Of a stretch of 36,890 nt of DNA, positions 34,239 through 36,890 are shown piece after piece (the first letter of the stretch is position 1; every line of letters starts with the position of its first letter). Position numbers and translations under genes: made by a program. Below the pieces are notes generated by a model that saw only the letters and a list, made by a program, of their open reading frames with translations, searched no databases and had not been told where the DNA came from. Origin of the DNA: Lysobacterales bacterium (GTDB lineage Bacteria; Pseudomonadota; Gammaproteobacteria; Xanthomonadales; Marinicellaceae); assembly GCA_026988115.1 (NCBI GenBank), contig JALSLV010000103.1:1-36890 (forward strand). The letters are read 5' to 3'.

Positions 34239-34266
34239 ATATAAGGACATGTGTATAATATTCAAG
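34239..34266 (-). promoter_or_regulatory. Sigma32-like heat-shock promoter of htpG
   Basis: On the - strand CTTGAA (34266-34261), 14 bp and CCTTATAT (34246-34239) resemble the heat-shock consensus CTTGAAA / CCCCATNT. The -10 would be 36 bp before the htpG ATG. On the other strand TATAAT (34254-34259) could serve the protease gene. Confidence 0.5.
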
Positions 34267-34314
34267 CATTAAATTTTATTTCTAATCGCCTAAAATCAAC
34301 AGGATAAGTGTTTT

Positions 34315-36618
34315 ATGACCTCTATTAAGTTTTTATTTGCATTTTTCATAACATTAAACACCATTGTAGTACAAGCTGCTACTAATAAAACTTCAAGTAT
34401 TTTAAGTCAGAAAATAGCTGAAAATGAAGTTGTGGAACTGTATGTAATCCTAAAAAACAATCACAAAATTAATTTGCCAAATACAAAACAACGACTCAAT
34501 CGACTTAATTCTGTTATTAGCCAACTGAAATCAAATGAACAAAAAAGTCGTTCTGAATTAGAAAAAGTAGTAAAGTCTTATTCAAATGATTACCAATTCT
34601 TTTGGATTAATAATTCATTAAGAATAAAAATGAAGAGTAAGGATGCAATAGAATTCATTAAAAACCCAGCAGTTATCAAAGCGTATCATAACTCAGGGGA
34701 AAAACTAAATTTAAATAAAATATCAAACTTAAATAAATCTGCAACATCGTTAGAGTGGGGGCTTGAGAAAATTATGGTTCCACAAGTTTGGGAATTAGGT
34801 TATAAAGGTCAAGGAGTTGTTATTGCTGGCCAAGATACTGGTTTTCAATGGGATCATCCTGCGTTGAAAGCTAAATATAGAGGCTGGGATGGTCAAAATG
34901 TTGACCATAATTATAACTGGCATGACTCTATTCATTCTCCAAACATTGCTTGTGTTGATGATTCAAATCAACCGGCACCATGTGATGACAATAGACATGG
35001 AACTCATACTATGGGGACCATGGTAGGTGATGATGGAGATGGTAATCAAATAGGGGTTGCACCAGATGCAAAATGGATAGGGTGTCGAAACATGAACCAA
35101 GGTGATGGAACACCTGCCAGTTATACTGAATGTTTTCAATTCTTTATAGAGCCAACAGATTTAAATGGAGAAAACCCTGATTTAAGTAAAGTTCCACATA
35201 TCATCAATAATTCATGGGGATGTCCTGTATCAGAAGGATGTACACAGCCTAATGTATTGAAAGAAGTAGTTGATAATACAGTAGCTGCAGGTATTTTGGT
35301 AGTAGCGGCTGCAGGTAATAGTGGCTCTGGATGTAATACAGTTAATGACCCAATTGCAATATATGAAAATGCCTTAACTGTTGGTTCTACAAATAGAAAT
35401 GATTCCATTTCATCCTTTAGTTCTCGTGGCAGCGTATCCTTAGATGGCAGTAATCGCATTAAACCTGATATCTCTGCACCTGGAAGTACAGTAAGATCAT
35501 CGGTTCCAGATGGAGGATATGCTTCTTTTAGTGGAACTAGTATGGCGAGTCCACATGTTGCTGGTGTTGCTGCTTTAATGATTTCTGCAAATCCTGCATT
35601 AGCTGGAAATCCTGAGTTAATTAAGGATATTCTTCTTGAATCTAGTGACTTTAAGAGTTCAAACGAAGACTGTAATAATGTTTCGGGTGAAGAAAGACCA
35701 AATAATACTTTTGGGTGGGGGAGGTTAAATGCCTTAACTGCTGTAAACAATTCACTCAATTATATGCAACCCGCTCATTCTGCATTATGGTATGACCCGG
35801 AACAAAACGGTCATGGCATTAATGTTTATATGCTAGCTGATAACCGCATTATTGTTATTTGGTATGTGTATGATAATGAAGGGCATCCGCTCTGGCTATT
35901 GGGTGTTGGAACTCATGATGGACAGAATGCGACATTAGATGTGCAATCGGGTTCAGATGGTTTGTTTCCACCAGATTTCAACAGTAACGACGTAAATTTG
36001 ACAAATTGGGGACAATTTAAATTAAGTTTTGGTGATTGTAATAATGGTTTGTTTGAATGGATTCCAATTCAAGGTAATGGTTATAGTGCTGGTCAAATGA
36101 ATGTGCTCAGATTGACAAACACTATAGGATTAACTTGTGATTCTGGTACTACAAAGGCTCAAAATAATCTTAGCCAATCAGTCAAACAAGTTAAGTCAAA
36201 GAAAACTCAAACCAGTCAAAGTTCTTTTAGCTTAGATGTCAGTCATTCTGCCTTATGGTATGATCCAACACAAAATGGACATGGCATTAATGTTTATATG
36301 TTGGCAGATAACCGCATTATAGTTATTTGGTATGTCTTTGATAATACAGGTAAGCCAGTTTGGTTGTTGGGTCTTGGTGAACATGATGGAACTAAAGCTA
36401 CTTTAACTGCTCAGATAGGAGATAATGGTTTATTTCCACCTGATTTTGATAGCAATACAGTCAATTTACAAGATTGGGGAACGATGGAACTTGAGTTTTC
36501 AGGGTGTAATAAGGGTACATTTAAATGGGCACCTGTTGCCAATGACAAAGGTTATACCGCAGGAGAAATGCCACTTGTGCGTCTAACTAATACTTTGGGA
36601 CTGGAGTGTTCGGAGTAA
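34315..36618 (+). CDS. Secreted subtilisin-like (S8) serine protease with duplicated C-terminal domain
   Basis: 767 aa: signal peptide (FLFAFFITLNTIVVQA, cut near residue 22), an inhibitor-type propeptide (about 25-140), then the S8 domain with Asp174 (VIAGQDTGFQWDHP), His228 (DNRHGTHTMG) and Ser409 (FSGTSMASPHVAGVAALM); NNSWGC carries the oxyanion Asn. After residue 480 come two copies of a domain of about 120 residues (487-605 and 644-765), starting SALWYDP.QNGHGINVYML and ending RLTNT.GL.C. Both have two Cys and many Trp. The domain may mediate substrate or surface binding; I know no name for it. A Ser/Gln/Lys-rich linker joins the copies. Confidence 0.92.
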   Translation: MTSIKFLFAFFITLNTIVVQAATNKTSSILSQKIAENEVVELYVILKNNHKINLPNTKQRLNRLNSVISQLKSNEQKSRSELEKVVKSYSNDYQFFWINNSLRIKMKSKDAIEFIKNPAVIKAYHNSGEKLNLNKISNLNKSATSLEWGLEKIMVPQVWELGYKGQGVVIAGQDTGFQWDHPALKAKYRGWDGQNVDHNYNWHDSIHSPNIACVDDSNQPAPCDDNRHGTHTMGTMVGDDGDGNQIGVAPDAKWIGCRNMNQGDGTPASYTECFQFFIEPTDLNGENPDLSKVPHIINNSWGCPVSEGCTQPNVLKEVVDNTVAAGILVVAAAGNSGSGCNTVNDPIAIYENALTVGSTNRNDSISSFSSRGSVSLDGSNRIKPDISAPGSTVRSSVPDGGYASFSGTSMASPHVAGVAALMISANPALAGNPELIKDILLESSDFKSSNEDCNNVSGEERPNNTFGWGRLNALTAVNNSLNYMQPAHSALWYDPEQNGHGINVYMLADNRIIVIWYVYDNEGHPLWLLGVGTHDGQNATLDVQSGSDGLFPPDFNSNDVNLTNWGQFKLSFGDCNNGLFEWIPIQGNGYSAGQMNVLRLTNTIGLTCDSGTTKAQNNLSQSVKQVKSKKTQTSQSSFSLDVSHSALWYDPTQNGHGINVYMLADNRIIVIWYVFDNTGKPVWLLGLGEHDGTKATLTAQIGDNGLFPPDFDSNTVNLQDWGTMELEFSGCNKGTFKWAPVANDKGYTAGEMPLVRLTNTLGLECSE

Positions 36619-36633
36619 AAAGTAGAGTTTTTA

Positions 36634-36663
36634 ATAATCCAACAACGAATGTTGTTGGATTAT
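36634..36663. terminator. Stem-loop after the protease gene
   Basis: ATAATCCAACAAC (36634-36646) and its exact complement (36651-36663) form a 13-bp stem with a 4-nt loop, 16 bp after the stop. The downstream sequence is A/T-rich without a real T run, so terminator function is likely but not certain. Confidence 0.5.
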
Positions 36664-36890
36664 ATAATCATGGCTGTGCACTTAACTCCTGTTTCATACA
36701 CTGTAAGTTTATTTTCTTTATATAATACAACAGGTTATAAAATATTAAATAAATAACTGTTATTTTGGGTTGTTGACTTTAGAGAGTGTGAAAGTATTCA
36801 CATTTCAACCCTCTAAATCTAACTGGATTTCTATTTTTCATTTTATTTTCAATCATTTACAAATATTCGCTTTAATATTGATATTTTTGT
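36664..36890. other. Non-coding end of the window
   Basis: Very A/T-rich sequence with no ORF, RNA gene or repeat that I can support. Confidence 0.5.

Noticed and set aside
35136-35759. 207-codon minus-strand frame inside the S8 protease gene
   Set aside because: It is antisense to the catalytic domain, whose motifs are fully conserved on the + strand.

Overview
The window is AT-rich and looks like part of a gammaproteobacterial chromosome. The evidence is a subtype I-F CRISPR-Cas locus, a type II secretion pseudopilin run (gspGHIJK), FadI/FadJ-type beta-oxidation enzymes, a YhcB/ZapG-like protein, HtpG and RsmE. The duplicated C-terminal domain on a secreted S8 protease and the DUF6502-like regulators recall Marinicella/xanthomonad-type genomes. 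That placement is from memory and tentative.

Left part (1-12240): a complete I-F system on the + strand, cas1, a KilA-N-domain gene, cas2-3, cas8f (csy1), cas5f (csy2), cas7f (csy3) and cas6f (csy4), followed by a 130-bp leader and an array of 42 repeats and 41 spacers. The genes overlap or nearly abut, so they are probably one operon. Three things are unusual: the KilA-N gene between cas1 and cas2-3, a repeat whose Cas6f hairpin lacks the top base pair, and a spacer made of two tandem copies of one 15-mer. The leader has an exact IHF-consensus match and a perfect 12-bp inverted repeat.

12234-16520: degenerate non-coding repeats surround an AbrB-type antitoxin/PIN toxin pair. Then come rsmE (- strand) and two divergent DUF6502-like genes that share a palindrome between their starts. 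A small Gly-rich secreted-protein gene is broken in a T9 tract. A 299-bp hairpin-rich element with terminal inverted repeats ends the segment.

16519-21140: gspG-H-I-J-K, a DUF2288 gene, a YdcH/DUF465 gene lying between two 159-bp MITEs (each with a perfect 5-bp target duplication), and a yhcB/zapG-like gene.

21140-28600: a branched-chain amino acid/acyl-CoA catabolic cluster: methylmalonate-semialdehyde dehydrogenase, isobutyryl-CoA dehydrogenase-like, 3-hydroxyisobutyryl-CoA hydrolase-like, a DUF1330 protein and isovaleryl-CoA dehydrogenase-like. A REP-associated tyrosine transposase with its REP array interrupts it. A DUF2459 lipoprotein gene follows.

28570-36890: fadI-fadJ (- strand; FadI has a Lys-rich tail), htpG (- strand) with a sigma32-like promoter, and a secreted S8 protease with two copies of a C-terminal domain. 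I found no rRNA or tRNA genes. Coordinates of motifs were counted by hand and no database search was run.
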